Assembly (NCBI GenBank): GCA_037176885.1
Contig: JAWWNJ010000231.1
Coordinates: 124,001 to 188,000, forward strand
From: Favolaschia claudopus
Lineage: Eukaryota > Basidiomycota > Agaricomycetes > Agaricales > Mycenaceae
Length of the DNA stretch: 64,000 bases
Direction: 5' to 3'
In this document: positions 1-11,060 of the stretch, piece after piece
Position numbering within the stretch: position 1 is the first letter of the stretch
How the letters are laid out: every line of letters begins with the position of its first letter
Position numbers and translations under genes: made by a program
The notes under the pieces: generated by a model
What the model was told of the DNA's origin: nothing
Databases searched by the model: none
Seen by the model: only the letters and a program-made list of their open reading frames with translations

Positions 1-2
1 CC

Positions 3-875
3 GAGCGGTGCTGTGACCATTGCAATCCCGAGCTTTTCGACTGGTGCAAGCCTTGCACCTCCAGAGATCCCCGTATACTCAAGTACGAGTCGGAGTTCAT
101 CCACTCACTTCCTCCTCCTCCCTCTCGGCCGTCCTCTCCTGCCTCTGTGATGTCAGATACTGGGTCAGCGGCTTCGATTGAATCCGTTGAATTCGAGCCC
201 GTCAAGGGTAAACAGACAATCTCCAAAGAAGACAAGGCTTCTCTCCGTGAGCAGCTCATTGCCTGGCGCAAGGATCGACACTTTCGCAACGGGAATAGCC
301 CGTATGTCCCGTGCGAAGTTCTTTTACCCCCGAAGCAGTTGGAAAAAATTGTTTCGTCAGCGGCGACATTCTTGGGAAAGAGTCTTGTCGAGCCTCGACA
401 TGTTCTGAAGGTAGTTCCTTGGGATATGGCCCCAGCAGCAGATGTCTCGGAGGTTTGCGATGTCATCTCACGCTGGCGTCTTACGCTGGAAATCACACGT
501 ACCCCACCATCTGCGCGTCGTGCACGCAAACAACCTCGGGCACAAGGTCCTTCTCCAGCCCCGCCACCTGTATTCAATCTGCTTACTGCTACGCACTCCA
601 GCCCGTCGACACCCCGTGGTCGGGGAAGTGGTGTCCGAGGAGCTCGAGGAACATCGCGCGGAACTAATCTAAATCGCCAGGCTTCAAGTTCTTCCCTAAC
701 CCAAACCCCACGCCCGCCGCTACACCATACCCCAAATTCCATTGTTACTCCTACTTACGATGATTTCTTCAGTAATCTTGCTTCTTCTCGCCGGTTTACA
801 CCCACCCCTCTTAGATTCCCTGTTCCACCTTCCGAGTTCTCATCCCCTTTCCCTGCTACCTCACAGTACAAATAA
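3..875 (+). CDS. C-terminal part of RecQ-like DNA helicase (5' partial)
   Basis: The reading frame is open from base 3, so the gene starts upstream of the window; the first in-window ATG (150) is internal. The first residues read ERCCDHCNPELFDWCKPC, which fits the end of the RecQ zinc-binding subdomain that follows the helicase core. Next come a Ser/Pro-rich linker, a folded-looking segment (about residues 60-155, with PCEVLLPP and WDMAP motifs) and a low-complexity Pro/Ser/Arg tail. The ATPase motifs are outside the window, so the helicase call rests on the Cys cluster and on my memory of agaric RecQ-like proteins. RecQ enzymes unwind DNA 3'-5' in repair, at telomeres and in some mobile elements. 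The stop at 873-875 lies 2 bp from the stop of the convergent DUF6589 gene. Confidence 0.55.
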   Translation, partial: ERCCDHCNPELFDWCKPCTSRDPRILKYESEFIHSLPPPPSRPSSPASVMSDTGSAASIESVEFEPVKGKQTISKEDKASLREQLIAWRKDRHFRNGNSPYVPCEVLLPPKQLEKIVSSAATFLGKSLVEPRHVLKVVPWDMAPAADVSEVCDVISRWRLTLEITRTPPSARRARKQPRAQGPSPAPPPVFNLLTATHSSPSTPRGRGSGVRGARGTSRGTNLNRQASSSSLTQTPRPPLHHTPNSIVTPTYDDFFSNLASSRRFTPTPLRFPVPPSEFSSPFPATSQYK

Positions 876-877
876 AT

Positions 878-3820
878 TCATTCAACTCCATCAAAATCTC
901 CGCCCCCACCCAGGGCCCCCGAAATATCTGTTACATTGTCACTACCATGTAGATCAGTGTACGTGTCGTATGTCAATGGGTTCCGTTTCAAATTGTCAAA
1001 TACGGTGTGCGTATCGAGAGTAGTGTCACGCGGGGACCCGGAATTTTCAACGGCAGGAGGATAACCTCCAAGCGCAGGATCAAACGTGGTAGCCTTGATG
1101 AAATCCTTGAATTTCCCATTCCATTCCTCTGCACCCTTCACGAAGACGTCGACGATTGCAGATCTCGGGGCCTCGGGTGGCTTGGAATTCTGTGCCGCAT
1201 TTTTGCGAACTTTCTTGGGAGGCGCGGGGACGAAATGGGGAACTTTGCTGACAACATGGAACTTGCGGCGTTGCATCTCGGTGACCAGCGCTTGAATATC
1301 CTGGGTAAATTTGACCTCCTTTGATTTGCGGCCGCGATCGGGGTCTCCAAAGAAATTTGCGACCATGTGTGTGATGTCTCGGAATGCCTCCACACAAGCC
1401 GACCCTTTGCGAATGATATACTCAATGGTCACGCCGGAACCAGAGGCAATGAAAACTCGCTGGCCAAGTTCAATGACAGTCAATATTCAATTTAGATGTT
1501 GAGGAAATACAACGTACCTTAACCCAAAAGTTGAGTCGTTCAAGATAAAGGTCAGACGCGATGGAACGGCCACGGACCCCTTGCGGATGGATGAACCAAG
1601 ACCGTTCCAGAGCCTGCTGCGATTTATTTGACAGCTCGTACTTCCATCGTACGAGAACTTCAGCACATTCTCGCGCGTAGTTGTGTTGCCCCACACCGCG
1701 GAATGCAAGTACCCAGTATTTGAGCACTCTAATCAATTGGCCAGGATCAGCAAAACCAACGGCTTTCTCGAACATGCAGAAAAAAAGGGCGTCTCGAATA
1801 AAATAGACAGAATGAGCCATCCAGTCGTCGCCGGCAGCCTGCGCAGCTTGTGCTGCTGTAGCCGTAGCAAATTCGGTAGAAATACGCTGAGAAATGGCTT
1901 GGATATCTGCCAGTGTTGGCCGCCATTGCGAAAGCTCAGAGAAGCGCGTGAACCCTTTGATAACCCTTGATATCATTGAGTTCAGTTGAGCAGATAGGAG
2001 TGGAATTCACTCACATTATACAGTGTAAGATGCGAGCAATTAACGAATGCCGAATCAAGGACTTCGCAGCAGCGTAGTTAGGCTTGCTCACATCCCATTT
2101 GCGGTTTAGAAGACCCTTGTGTGCTGCGAGAGATCCAGGATCCTCAACTGCATGCCCGTAATGCACTCGCATGAGCATATGGCTGGCTTGAAGTGCGAAG
2201 TGAAAGGGAGCACTCAGCTCCTGAACATATTCCAAGCGCTCCATTGGATTGATATCATCTGTACGATCCCGGCGTGCAGCCCGAAGGTTGTTTGAAGACA
2301 GCCAGTCTCCAACAAAGATGCGCGGAATTGATGACCATATTGCCTCTGAGAGTGTGCTCCGCTGTTGTGCCTCTTTCAAAAACTTTACAACACCCTTCTT
2401 TGAACCCTCATTGACATCGAAAACTCCAAACGGTCGAGTGTCTGAGCGGGTGGGAGGCAAGGGTCGATCCATAGGTAGCATTGCAGACACCCCTGCTGTA
2501 ATGTCCACGCGATCCGGCCACTTGCTGTTCCCGGGGGTAAAAGAGACTATCATTTCCGCAATGAGAGCGACAAACGTCTGCCCAACGATCTCGTCATCGG
2601 CAGGTGTGGGCAGGATATCCCTAGCCGTAGCATTGGCCCGGCGGCCACGGAGTGCAAGGTGTTCTGCTAAATCGCTTTCCGTGAAAGGTTCAATGCCCTC
2701 GACAGCAACAGCGGCGGAATTTGTAGCATTTATCATGTCATTCGTGTTCGATAGGCGCTGCTGAGCCTTGCGGAGAAAGATATTGATATTGTCGAAGATT
2801 GTGAAATAAATTTGACCACTGGTCATCAGCTGCACGGCTAGCTGGATAGCATCTTCTGTAATTCGGACTTTGAGACGTTCGACAGTGCGGCTAGAAACAC
2901 AAATGCCGGCGTTGCTCAGCATCAACACAACACGAGAGCTGGTTCCTGAGATTTTGAAGAAGAGGCCGAGGATGAGAGGGAGCAGATTGGTAGCACGATT
3001 ACGAACAAATGCTAGCATGGTAATTGTTACAAGAATGGCCTGTAAGCTCGAGTTAGAATGTGTGCTCTCAGACGAAAAAAAAGCGACGAACAAAAACTGG
3101 ATTCCGCGAGAATCCAGGATAGTCCTTTTGCCAGCTACTTCCAATTGATTCTGCGAGACCTGCGTCACCCGACTCCAGCGGGTCATCATTTGGATCATCG
3201 ATCCAATCCTCCTCCTGCATCTCTTCATCCGCGTTGGTATTACGTCGTTTTCTCGAGGCGTTCGGAGAAGCTGAGAACGTGTGCAAGAGTCCCCAAGTAA
3301 AGGGAGCCAACCCCTTGATTATGTCGATGAGTTTCGTCGGGTGGAGCAAATCTCGGAGTTGCTGAATGGTCAGGGTTTTGACCCTGACTTGGAGAAGCGG
3401 ACTGGTGATGAGTCTATCACTGTCCTCGAGAATTAACTCATGGGCACACGGGACAGTCATCTCCCGAAGGAACTGTTGCGCCCGTGGATATCGACTAGCA
3501 TCGCGCCACAGCGCAAAGATCATTGCAGGTCCGAATTGATCTTCCAAGCTGTTGTAGATGGGAAAATACCCCATGAAATGCGAGACGGCGCGGGTAACTC
3601 GAGGAATATTGGTGGTAAAGAGCCAGTGGAGGAGCTGCCGTATAGATATTGAGAAGAAGACCATGAGGGAGAAGATGAGCTGAAGTTTTGTTTCGAGAGT
3701 GATGCCCTTCAGGTCGTCCGAGCCGAATTTTGCCCGCCAGTAGTTGTCATCATACTGTAGAGTGGCCAGGTTGAGAGATTTAACAGTGTGTTGCGCGGAG
3801 GAGACTTGAAAAGACGACAA
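878..3820 (-). CDS. DUF6589-domain protein, four exons, intact
   Basis: Four exons (3820-3092, 3039-2015, 1965-1518, 1459-878) joined by 52, 49 and 58-bp GT-AG introns give one frame of 927 aa without stops. The best family markers are FVRNRATNLLPLILGLFF followed by KISGTSSR, then SSRTVERLK, TIFDNINIFLRK and the C-terminal RGRSIASDLYLERLN region. These match my recollection of DUF6589, a large basidiomycete family of unknown function that is often multicopy. No catalytic motif is known. The start at 3820 is the first ATG of the open frame; further 5' exons are possible because family members often begin with more N-terminal sequence. It is convergent with a RecQ-like gene and nearly touches it, which suggests the two travel as a unit. 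Confidence 0.7.
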
Positions 3821-4819
3821 AATTGAAGCTGAGTCACTAATGAGACGCGTCGCGTCACATTTGTGTCACACAGCCCGATTCGGCCAGTTAACTCGCTACC
3901 CATATTGTGAACGACAGAGTGTGATCACCCACAAACATTTGCTGAGAAGATTTCTCCTACAGTTTTTGCGCTTCGATAGAGCCCATAAAAATGAGGAATT
4001 TCGAACAAAGAGTGTTTCGTTGAGAGGCAATTGATGGCATAATTTGTCTAGATCAGTCGCGGACGGGGACGACGGCGACGAAACTTTGGATATATTGAGA
4101 TAGCCAGGGTTGTACATTATCATCTAAGGAACAACATCTCTGGTTACACCAAGAAGGCTAGATATGAACTGAGTGAGCAATTTGGCTCAGAAGACATCCC
4201 TTGTTTTCTTGAGTTTGGACCAAGCCTCTCTCCGAGTTAGTCCGGCTTGCCCGGACCGGAGAAGGCTTGTTCCGAACCTACATTTCGATCAATTCTCCCC
4301 TGCTGTGACGCGTGACCCAAAAATTCGAACTTTCGTTTTCTTAAATGCCTCTGAAAGACCGTGACACCTAAAAAAATTCGTAAATGGCTCGGAGCACTCT
4401 GTTTGCCTTGTTCACCATATCAGGAGCATCTACAGCCCAGTGGAGGGCAAGAAACAAAGAAAAATCGGGTTCAAGCGGAATTTCATTGATTTCAGGTGGG
4501 TTCACCTGTAAATACACAGAAAATGAGCCAAAGCGAGGCGGAATTAGAGCTACCTAGACCACATTCAAGACTCAACCATCAAAATGGATCTCGGGAGGCC
4601 ATTTGAAGCAAAAAAAGCCTGTGGGAGTGAAAAAAATTCGATTTTTGGGCAATTTTCGCCGATTTTGTGACTTGTTTGGGGCATTCATAAGAGGCCTCGG
4701 TGACCCGTCCCAGGTACGAAAATATTCGTAAAAAATAGGCCCTGTGACGCGTGACATACGAATTGAATGAAATGGTACAGTAAATTTAGTAAAGATTTAG
4801 CGGACAACGTGGCTCGCAG
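3821..4819. other. Intergenic, AT-rich, possible MITE remnant
   Basis: No supported gene. From about 4300 to 4780 the sequence is AT-rich and has TGTGACGCGTGAC near both ends (4303 and 4743). Its right end, GGTACAGTAA at 4775-4783, resembles the right ends of the element at 7960-8225 and of the fragment ending near 49523. I could not define a matching left inverted repeat with confidence, so this is only a candidate degenerate inverted-repeat element. Confidence 0.3.
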
Positions 4820-4849
4820 GTGTCGACAGCGTCAAGATACGAGTACATA

Positions 4850-4883
4850 GTGCATTGGTCTAGCTGTGATGCGATCAAAGAAC
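4850..4883 (+). repeat. 34-nt dispersed motif, copy 1
   Basis: A stretch beginning GTGCATTGGTCTAG and ending GATCAAAGAAC matches 32 of 34 bases with the reverse strand at 7757-7790. The flanks share only short patches. The TGGTCTAG part resembles a tRNA A-box, but no B-box or cloverleaf could be drawn. Confidence 0.6.
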
Positions 4884-7756
4884 AGTCTAGACAGCGAAGG
4901 GAAGATGAGAAGCAGGCCCGATTATCTCCGATGACTGCGGGATGCCAGCGAACACTGACAGCTCGCTCACCACGTTCCTCCTCGCCGCCATCGCTGTCGA
5001 CGCTGCCGCCAACGTCAGTAACCGCGCCCGACCTCTCCCTCGACTTTTTAAACCAGGACTGGACCTCTAATTACTGTGAGGACACCACCGTGGTCTGACG
5101 CGTCTCGTCAGATGACAGAAACATCGACGGCAACCTTATTGGTGCTCCGCTCCCACTCGGCGGCATACTCGAGGCGGTGTTCGTCCTTCGCTCCACTGGC
5201 ACCTCCCCGCCCCTCTGCTGCTGCTCCCGGTCTTTCTTGCAGCACTGTTACAACTATCCGCGAAGCCAGCGGCAACGCCTCGCTGTGACGTATCTCGTGC
5301 GTGGAATGATTCCGAATGAAGAGTGTGTATGGTGGTCTGCATATCGGCTGCGCAGTACGTTGCGACCGGTTTGTTACAAGGTGAAAGGTGAGTTTTCAAG
5401 ACTTCCTTATGTTCTCTGGTCGGTAATGCCTGTGGCTAATGATATCGATATATCTCCATCTCCGCGTCCACATCTGTGTTAACACCTCCACCGGGCTACA
5501 TACTATCAGCAGAACATGCTCAAGATTCGCATTCATATTCGGTGGCCACGGATACCCCACTCCACTCCACATCATACCCGCCTTAGATCCACTCTCGACG
5601 CCTTGCACACGAAAACCCGAACGGAGCCGCCTACCTCCACACCTGCCCCGCCACCCGCTCGCTGCGCCTACCGCTCTCGATTTCTCCACCTCACTCCGCT
5701 CAGGTGGCCCACCCGCTTCGCCCAACGCCTTCCTCGGCTCTTGGACGGCCCTTTTCAGACACTCGTCAACTCCAGCTCACCTTCTCCACGCAGAAAATGT
5801 GTGGCCACCGTCGCCGCTGCCGTCATCCTCTCAGCTCCTTTCGACGCAAGTCGGCGCGTCACTGCAAGGTGCTCCCGGCTGAGTAGAGGAAGAGGAACGA
5901 GCTATGTAAGTTAGATTAAAATTCACCTTTGTGCCGTATCTAGTTTGAATGAATCCATGAATTTTGTTGTATAACTTGAATGAAATAGCAACGGAAAGCA
6001 CCTGAAAGAAACTGACGAGAAATCAGATTATCAGAGTACGAAATGTTTGAAAACGCATGTTTGCATGTAGATTACCTTTCTTTTCAATTCGAATTAAAAT
6101 TTTCTCTCATCTCTCAATTCGAATGAGACCATCTGAGCACGTTGTGGGGTGCCGCTTCTTCTCCCAACACCTTTTCACAACGACTGGACCGTCAATCGCG
6201 ACTGTAGCATACAATTTATTGGACGAGTTGTATGTATAGGTACAGTCCTGCTAGTTCCTAAGTGGGACCGCGGCAGCGATACATTCTTCCTTCTTCCTTG
6301 GCATGTCATTCACACTTTTTGCATCGGCATAATGTGCAGGTTTGTACAAGAATTTCCATGTACATTTCGCTGGTTCTGAAGGACAACCAGTAATATTAAC
6401 AATGTTTTTTAGGGGACAGAGAGAGCGCAAATAGAATGAAGGATGCACCTTGAGTGCTAAAGATTGAAGTGAAATGAACTACGAGCAGGAACCCTGAATG
6501 TCCGAAGATTTCACCTCGAATGAATTCGAAAGCGCCCTACTACTTAACTTGAAATCAGGCTCGTTGACAACTAAAAACTTAAGTCAAAGTATGTGTGTGA
6601 CTCATCGTCCACAAACCAACCTTCTATTCAAAGCGGCATCGTCTTGAGGTCTCGAGACAGAGAAATCAAGTCAGGACTCAGTCTGGCGAATGGATGAACA
6701 TGAACGAAAAAAGACATGGTTTTTGGGGTCGTGTTGTGGGTCGTATTGTTCTAATTGCACTTCAAGATAGCAAACTCGTATCCTGCGGGTCGGTAAACGT
6801 GGATAGCTGCAACCTCTGGCATGAGACAGCGAGGCAGAAAGTATATTAGCGCACTTGGTAAGATAAGTACAAGTTCAATTCAACTCAATTACGATCCAGT
6901 AACCTGAAAGTGAGAATTAGTACAAACTCTGCAAACATAGGATCAGGTTACGACTCAATCAAAAACAGATACATGCATGAAGATATAATGTACCAAATGT
7001 ACTAGTTGCAGGTCGTAAGCAGGCATCTTGGTAAGCTTTGAAATTCACGACACCTTCAATGTCGAATGCTGCCAGTTCTGAGGAGATGACCGATTGATTT
7101 TGCTGGCGAGTTTTCCGGATACTCAAGCGCGTAGCCAACAGAATACTTGTATGAGATCTCGACAGTGGCATCAACACTGGAACACCCCTCAAAAAGGCTT
7201 CACAGCTGGTCCTGAAAACGGAGCTTGGGGTGTTTCATTACCGTTCGCGAACTCGGCAAGCTGCAGGAGTTGGGTCTGAGCAGTGAAGAATCGGGAGAGA
7301 AACTGCGAAAATATTGAGAAGATGAAGGGCCCCCGCCGTAGGCTTCCAAGTCATTCATCAAGCTGCGAACGGCTGTCCTGCATTCAAGACTGGTCGCAGG
7401 CAGGGTAGATGGTGCTATTTGCAGTGAGAAAAGAATGTTTTAACAAGAAGGATACATGAGAGCATTGTGCAACGACTGTAGAGGACCCATGTCGATGCGG
7501 GGCCGTAAATCTAAGTACTGGTTCCTCAAGCTGAATTGGTAAAAAGACAAGCCCAGGATGCTAGTAAGTATCTTGCGCAGGAGAGAAGATGTCGGGCGAT
7601 GGCGGTGGACGCAATAAGCGCTTGCCGTTGACGAAAAACGGCGGTGGGAGGAGCAACGGCGGTTGGCGAGGGACTCGGAGGGAGGGAGGGAGGGGTGGGA
7701 GGCGGCGGGGCGTTGACATCGACGTCGAAGACGAAGAAAGTCCGACAGGTCCGAAG
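4884..7756. other. Intergenic region without a supported gene
   Basis: Open frames here are short, overlap on both strands and have no recognised domain. 5500-5900 is C-rich with open frames in several phases, which is expected from composition alone. 5900-7400 is AT-rich. Small spliced or noncoding genes cannot be excluded. Confidence 0.4.
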
Positions 7757-7790
7757 GTTCTTTGATCCCATCACAACTAGACCAATGCAC
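7757..7790 (-). repeat. 34-nt dispersed motif, copy 2 (inverted)
   Basis: Reverse-strand copy of the motif at 4850-4883, with two mismatches (C/T and C/G). It lies inside a C/T-rich open frame that has no family signature. Confidence 0.6.
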
Positions 7791-7959
7791 CCTCTCCTCG
7801 TCAAGATACACCGCCAAAGTGCCGACACGTCGGGCGCAGATGAAAGCTTCACTTGCCGGCCACATTGTGCGTCATTCGAGGCCAGCTGGTAGTCAGGCGC
7901 CTGACAGCTGTTGCTACGAATGAATCTTCCAGCTGCCGATTAAGGTCGGCCTAAGATTA

Positions 7960-8225
7960 CTGTACTAATCCGACCGGTTGTTCACGTTATGCGTGACGCC
8001 GGGTTGTGAACTGAACAATTTTGGACAGGGTGACGGGTGACGGGGACTTTTTCGGCCCCAAAAAGGGCAAGAAAATCGAAAAAATCTCCGGCCGGCATCT
8101 GCCGAGCAATGCCGGCCTACCATATATGGTAATTTTGATGTGATTGACGTGTTGTGAACAACTTGTCCAGTGAACAATTTGGGTGACGGGTGACACCCAG
8201 TGAACAACCGGTCGGATTAGTACAG
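7960..8225. mobile_element. MITE with 29-bp perfect terminal inverted repeats
   Basis: The left end (7957-7985) starts TTACTGTACTAATCCGACCG and the right end (8200-8228) is its exact reverse complement over 29 bp. Taking TA as the target-site duplication (7958-7959 and 8226-8227), the element is 266 bp and begins CTGTAC. Subterminal GGGTGACGGGTGAC repeats (8030s and 8180s) and TGAACAA repeats add to the structure. It has no coding capacity. The TA duplication and CTG/CAG ends suggest mobilisation by a Tc1/mariner-like transposase, which is inference. Confidence 0.85.
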
Positions 8226-8391
8226 TAACCGCATGGCAGGCAGATGCTCTTTAGAGGGCTCGTACTTCAAAAGTAGATACTTACTGGTGTTATAAGTAAC
8301 CATACTCATTCGTGAAAGACTCCCGAGATCCAACGCTGTTCAAAATTGACTTCAGACTACAGTGTGAGCGCGGAAGGCCCGTGCACGAGTT

Positions 8392-8994
8392 TTGACAGGT
8401 CACGTGCATGTTGATGTAGCCATCGGTACGCCACGTCACACACCACCGTTCTCTCTTCCTTTCCCCCATGTCCCCCAGCCCAAGACCGATGTCGTCCTGG
8501 TCTCGACTTCTTCGCTTATGCCTGCATCACTGTACTCGGTAGCTCACTACGTCGGCTCTTCAGCCCTCGCCTCTCAACTTCAATACACTTCGCCATGGAC
8601 AAGAAAACGGATCCGTGCTACCAGACCGACTTCCTCTCTTTCGTCAAAGCTCTTGAACCTCCCAGATCAAGTTCTATCAAGTCGTCAAGTCCGCAATAGC
8701 CCATTCGGGTCTCGCTTGTCCTCAGCTACCTTTGCTTCCCCCAAGTGTCAAGTACCTTTTCGTGTCACTACCAGTTCCTCAAACGTCGATTCTTCTTCTT
8801 GTTCAAGTTGTCATCAAATCTCAAACGCAACGTTTCTCAAAAGTCAAGCAACATCAAACCCAACGACACCTATCTCGTCAACGTCTAACGGCGTGCCGTT
8901 GATGTCGTCCTTGAGCTTTCTCTCGTCAGATTTTGTTATGGGTGTAGAAAGGTGTGCTGATCATTTTTTCTTCCCATCTTCGTCACTGAGTTGA
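8392..8994 (+). CDS. Uncertain Ser-rich open reading frame
   Basis: A 200-codon open frame, very rich in Ser/Thr/Pro, without a recognised domain or clear promoter. C/T-rich DNA opens such frames by chance. It contains repeated TCAAGT and GTCAAG words that look like composition rather than coding. Listed because it is the longest frame between 4 and 11 kb, but it may well not be a gene. Confidence 0.15.
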   Translation: MTGHVHVDVAIGTPRHTPPFSLPFPHVPQPKTDVVLVSTSSLMPASLYSVAHYVGSSALASQLQYTSPWTRKRIRATRPTSSLSSKLLNLPDQVLSSRQVRNSPFGSRLSSATFASPKCQVPFRVTTSSSNVDSSSCSSCHQISNATFLKSQATSNPTTPISSTSNGVPLMSSLSFLSSDFVMGVERCADHFFFPSSSLS

Positions 8995-9319
8995 ACTCAC
9001 AGCATGAATCGTCCCCTCGCCGCCTGTCATGACCGCCATGGAATACGTGCGTGATGACGAGCCCTCGAGTCGTGATTTCGAGTCGCGACGCCAAGCCCGT
9101 ACAGTGCCATGTCCGCCGCGCTATCATCTGCCGAAGACGCCCAGCTTTTGTACTCAAACCAGCAGGATGGTTGTGGGAGGTGGATGGTATGTGACGAGAC
9201 GGATATGATGTTTTACTACGTCTTGTATTTGTTGCGTTCCAATAAACCATTCATTTTATATTCTGGAACGAAAATGGCGTGAATATTCAAGCAATGTGCA
9301 ATAACTGTATGAAGATCTG

Positions 9320-9480
9320 GGTGAGAGCTGTGCCGCCAGCTGGCCGCCAGTCTGGAGTGGCTGCACAGTGGATCCATTAGCGATCAAACCTGGCCACCAC
9401 TCGAATCCCAGCTGGCCGCCACTCGCCGTCGGCATGTGAATCACATCACAGCCGCACATGGCGGACACATGTCCGCCAAC
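9320..9480. repeat. GCCGCCAGCTGG-type GC-rich repeat cluster
   Basis: Variants of GCCGCCAGCTGGCCGCCA recur several times (GCCGCCAGCTGG, CAGCTGGCCGCCACT, GTCCGCCAACTGGCGG). Several are self-complementary, so the stretch can fold into hairpins. No coding signal. Confidence 0.5.
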
Positions 9481-9589
9481 TGGCGGTGTAGCCTGTGGGT
9501 ATTCTCAAAAGACTGGAAAGGGTGTCTATATGCTATTTTTATGTTGCGCGGTCCATATACAGCGCTTGGATTGCAGCTTTGTGAAAAGG

Positions 9590-9735
9590 TTGCTGAGCCG
9601 TTGCTGAGCCGTGGGTGAGCCGCAAGCCACGTAAGCCAGCCGTCAACCATAGCTCGGCTCGGCTCGGCTTTTTGCGGTGATGGCTCCAAAGCCATCAAAA
9701 GCCAAGCCGAGCTAGCCGAAGCCGAGCCGCGGCAA
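9590..9735. repeat. GAGCCG/CTCGGC repeats with nested hairpin
   Basis: TTGCTGAGCCG is repeated in tandem, then GCTCGGCTCGGCTCGGCTTT pairs with the downstream AAAAGCCAAGCCGAGC. The inner hairpin at 9679-9696 is perfect: GATGGCT, loop CCAA, AGCCATC. It may be a foldback element or simple-sequence expansion. Confidence 0.6.
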
Positions 9736-10989
9736 CACTAGCTCCGCTGATGTGTGCCGGCATCGGTACACCTCTTCTCTGGTCTTTCCTTGGTCTTTTC
9801 CTGTCTTCCCGCGTGCTAATATCCTCAGAAACACATCGACTCTGCGGAGTGACCCTGCGGCATGCTCACTGGGTCCTGGGGAACCCGACTAAGTACTAAC
9901 TTTCCTGGAGTGGGATTCATATAGTACAAAATCTAGCAGACGACGGCTCGAAAAAGCTCGCTTTGTTCTCAGACTCCTTGACGGAATATTAATGCACCGA
10001 AATCCATAGACATTCAGGTGTGCTACTCCGCAGATCTGGTATGCCTATATACTCTCGTGCTTATCGGATGCAATATTCAAATTTCAAACCCCATAATTCG
10101 GATTTCCTTGCGCCATTCCACCATTCTACAAGCCTGAAGAACCTCTCCTCTCCATGACATGGGGTTATGGCCTCTACGAGGCGGGAACTTAACCTTTAGA
10201 AATTTCGTTGATCAGATCGCAAAAACATGAGGGTCTGGTGAGTCGATTCGTCCACATGAAGCAGTGTCGACAGAGTGTGAAAGGGTCCCACCATCCTTGA
10301 AAGTTATTTCCCAGGCAATCCCCAGGTCAATTTAGAGTCTCCGACAAGTCCCCGAGAACCCAATTATCATCTAGTTCAAAATGTGTTCAGAGAATTCTTT
10401 GCTGGGATTACAGCAGTGTTGTGCTGCATCTTTCCCAGTGGAATCCGAGTACAAAATGCATTGCCGACTTGTCGGCATGCTGGGCAATCTGCGGTGGAAA
10501 TCAGCTGTTTGCAAGCCCGGCACATATAAGATCCTCGGGCCGAGTTGAGATCTTTGATCGTTACAATCCGGCCCAGCGCCTCGAAAAGAAAGGATGCGCG
10601 TTGTGAATTCAGGAACACATACGTAGCACTCAATGAACTTCTTGCAGACTTCTTCAACCATAAGTAAAGTGTTTTGTTTCAACCGTGACGAGATTGGACG
10701 AGGATGTTGTGACGAAGTGACGAAAATGTCATTGCCGAATGATTACTTGATGACTACCATGTAATGACTCACAACTTATTTTGGCCCTTATTTGTTCCGG
10801 TGCCACAGATGCGTCTTGGTCTGAGTAGCCTAACCTAAAGGTTAAGCAATGAGCTTTCCACCGTATCTCTTAATGCGTCGATATGACCTTGATATGACCT
10901 GAGAAGCGATCCAACGTCATTCACTCGGATGTGTGAATGCCCGAGCAACACATAGCTACAGCCGCGTGAGAACGATTGTAAGCGAGGGG
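9736..10989. other. Intergenic region, no supported gene
   Basis: Only short frames. A reverse-strand frame at 10376-10657 encodes a CxxC...CxxC pair (MCRACKQL and DCPACRQ) resembling a small zinc ribbon, but it lacks other support and could be a relic. Confidence 0.35.
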
Positions 10990-10997
10990 TATATAAG
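10990..10997 (+). promoter_or_regulatory. TATA box (TATATAAG)
   Basis: TATATAAG lies 64 bp upstream of the ATG at 11061. This supports a real, or formerly real, transcription unit there. Confidence 0.45.
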
Positions 10998-11060
10998 TAA
11001 CGCGTTCACCGCTGACACAGTGTCAAACGGCATCCATTCAACCCTTGTTTGTTCGAAAGC

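Noticed and set aside
147..149. GTG/ATG near 147-152 as the start of the first gene.
   Set aside because: The frame is open to the left edge and carries a RecQ-type Cys cluster before it, so this is an internal position of a 5'-truncated gene.
4850..4920. Possible tRNA gene at the TGGTCTAG motif.
   Set aside because: No B-box, no acceptor stem and only a weak D-arm could be drawn.
5439..5914. Overlapping C-rich open frames (about 130-147 codons).
   Set aside because: Several frames are open at once because of C/T-rich composition; no domain, no consistent start.
7440..7892. Open frames on both strands around the second 34-nt motif.
   Set aside because: Low-complexity Pro/Ser content, frames open on both strands, no family match.
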